NCBI GenBank assembly: GCA_964019695.1 | Contig: OZ026518.1 | Coordinates: 70,381,254 to 70,445,253 of the forward strand | Source: Loripinus fragilis | Lineage: Eukaryota > Mollusca > Bivalvia > Lucinida > Lucinidae | Direction of reading: 5' to 3' | DNA length: 64,000 bases | In this document: positions 63,577-64,000 of the stretch, piece after piece | Numbering within the stretch: position 1 is the first letter of the stretch | Layout: each line of letters starts with the position of its first letter | Translations under genes and position numbers: made by a program | The notes under the pieces: model-generated | What the model was told of the DNA's origin: nothing | Databases searched by the model: none | Seen by the model: the letters and a program-made list of their open reading frames with translations, nothing else

Positions 63577-64000
63577 AAATTCAGGATATGTCTGGGTGGT
63601 TCTGCATGGTAATGGCTAACCAAGTAGAACTTGTTAAAGAAAGACAAAGTAGTAGGGTTAGCAAGATGGCATGCTATGATACTACCATTGTCAAGTGGTC
63701 CTTGACAAAAAGCTCTGATTGTACTACAGGTTCTTTTGCGATATGTAAACAAAGACAGTTTCATCGTTATACTTGAAATGATATGTTTTGTCTTTTGAGT
63801 TGACCCATTTGACGCAGTTGGCTAGACTGGCAATCGTCCAAACAGATGAAATAATTGTATTTTTTTTTCAAAATCAATACCGCATACTAAGAAGAATTAT
63901 CCTCTTTAATAGCACTACTGTTTTCATACAATTCTCACCAGAGTCTGTGAAAATTCAGTAAGATAGGTATTTAAGAGATTAGTAGTTACTTGTTTCCATG

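Noticed and set aside
1..64000. Bacterial, organellar or viral origin of the window
   Set aside because: No dense coding, no operon structure, no organellar or viral gene set; the polIII SINEs and LTR retroelement indicate an animal nuclear genome.

Overview
This window looks like intergenic or intronic DNA from an animal nuclear genome, most probably a bivalve mollusc. The reasons are the AT-rich composition, the absence of any long intact reading frame, and the density of tRNA-derived SINEs, MITEs, foldback elements, minisatellites and one decayed Ty3/Gypsy retrotransposon. The hairpin MITEs with GATCAG-type cores resemble repeats I associate with marine and freshwater bivalves (a dreissenid mussel is my best guess), but the species call is inference. 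I see no convincing intact host gene, no bacterial-type operon, no CRISPR array and no functional tRNA or rRNA gene.

Layout. 0-3 kb: a minus-strand SINE fragment, a cluster of TTCTAGAA palindromes, and an array of ~200-bp units each carrying a hairpin. 3-10 kb: hairpin MITEs, a SINE split cleanly by a TTAA-flanked MITE, a 33-copy 38-bp minisatellite (5.4-6.65 kb) and a TIR MITE with a second copy at 52.8 kb. 10-16 kb: a 645-bp TTAA-flanked element, several related MITEs, and two SINEs with clear target-site duplications. 16-28 kb: four families of palindromic MITEs and two tandem segmental duplications, one carrying a duplicated exon-like block. 28.5-34.4 kb: two non-autonomous transposons sharing terminal repeats, plus a 323-bp tandem duplication. 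35-37.5 kb: a foldback element with ~640-bp arms. 39-41.6 kb: a degenerate inverted-repeat region with a 40-bp perfect block, next to a possible minus-strand terminal exon. 42.4-47.3 kb: a Ty3/Gypsy pseudo-element with gag, zinc knuckles, protease, RT, RNase H, integrase and a candidate 3' LTR, broken by a SINE and a MITE. 47.7-57.9 kb: palindromic MITEs, a ~165-bp tandem array and AT-rich unique DNA. 58.1-59.8 kb: a 1.72-kb foldback element with ~513-bp arms and a 5-bp target duplication. 59.8-64 kb: mostly unique sequence with a few repeats.

The pieces are parasitic elements and do not form a pathway. Their value is as a layered insertion record: SINE into Gypsy, SINE into MITE, MITE into SINE, and MITEs abutting at one shared TTAA. 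Several structures (three long-arm inverted repeats, a 73-bp near-spacerless palindrome, the minisatellite) may be previously uncatalogued and should be unstable DNA. All family names used here (A, B, C, E, F, H, I, J, K, L, M, N, P, Q, R, S, T, W) are local labels, not database names.
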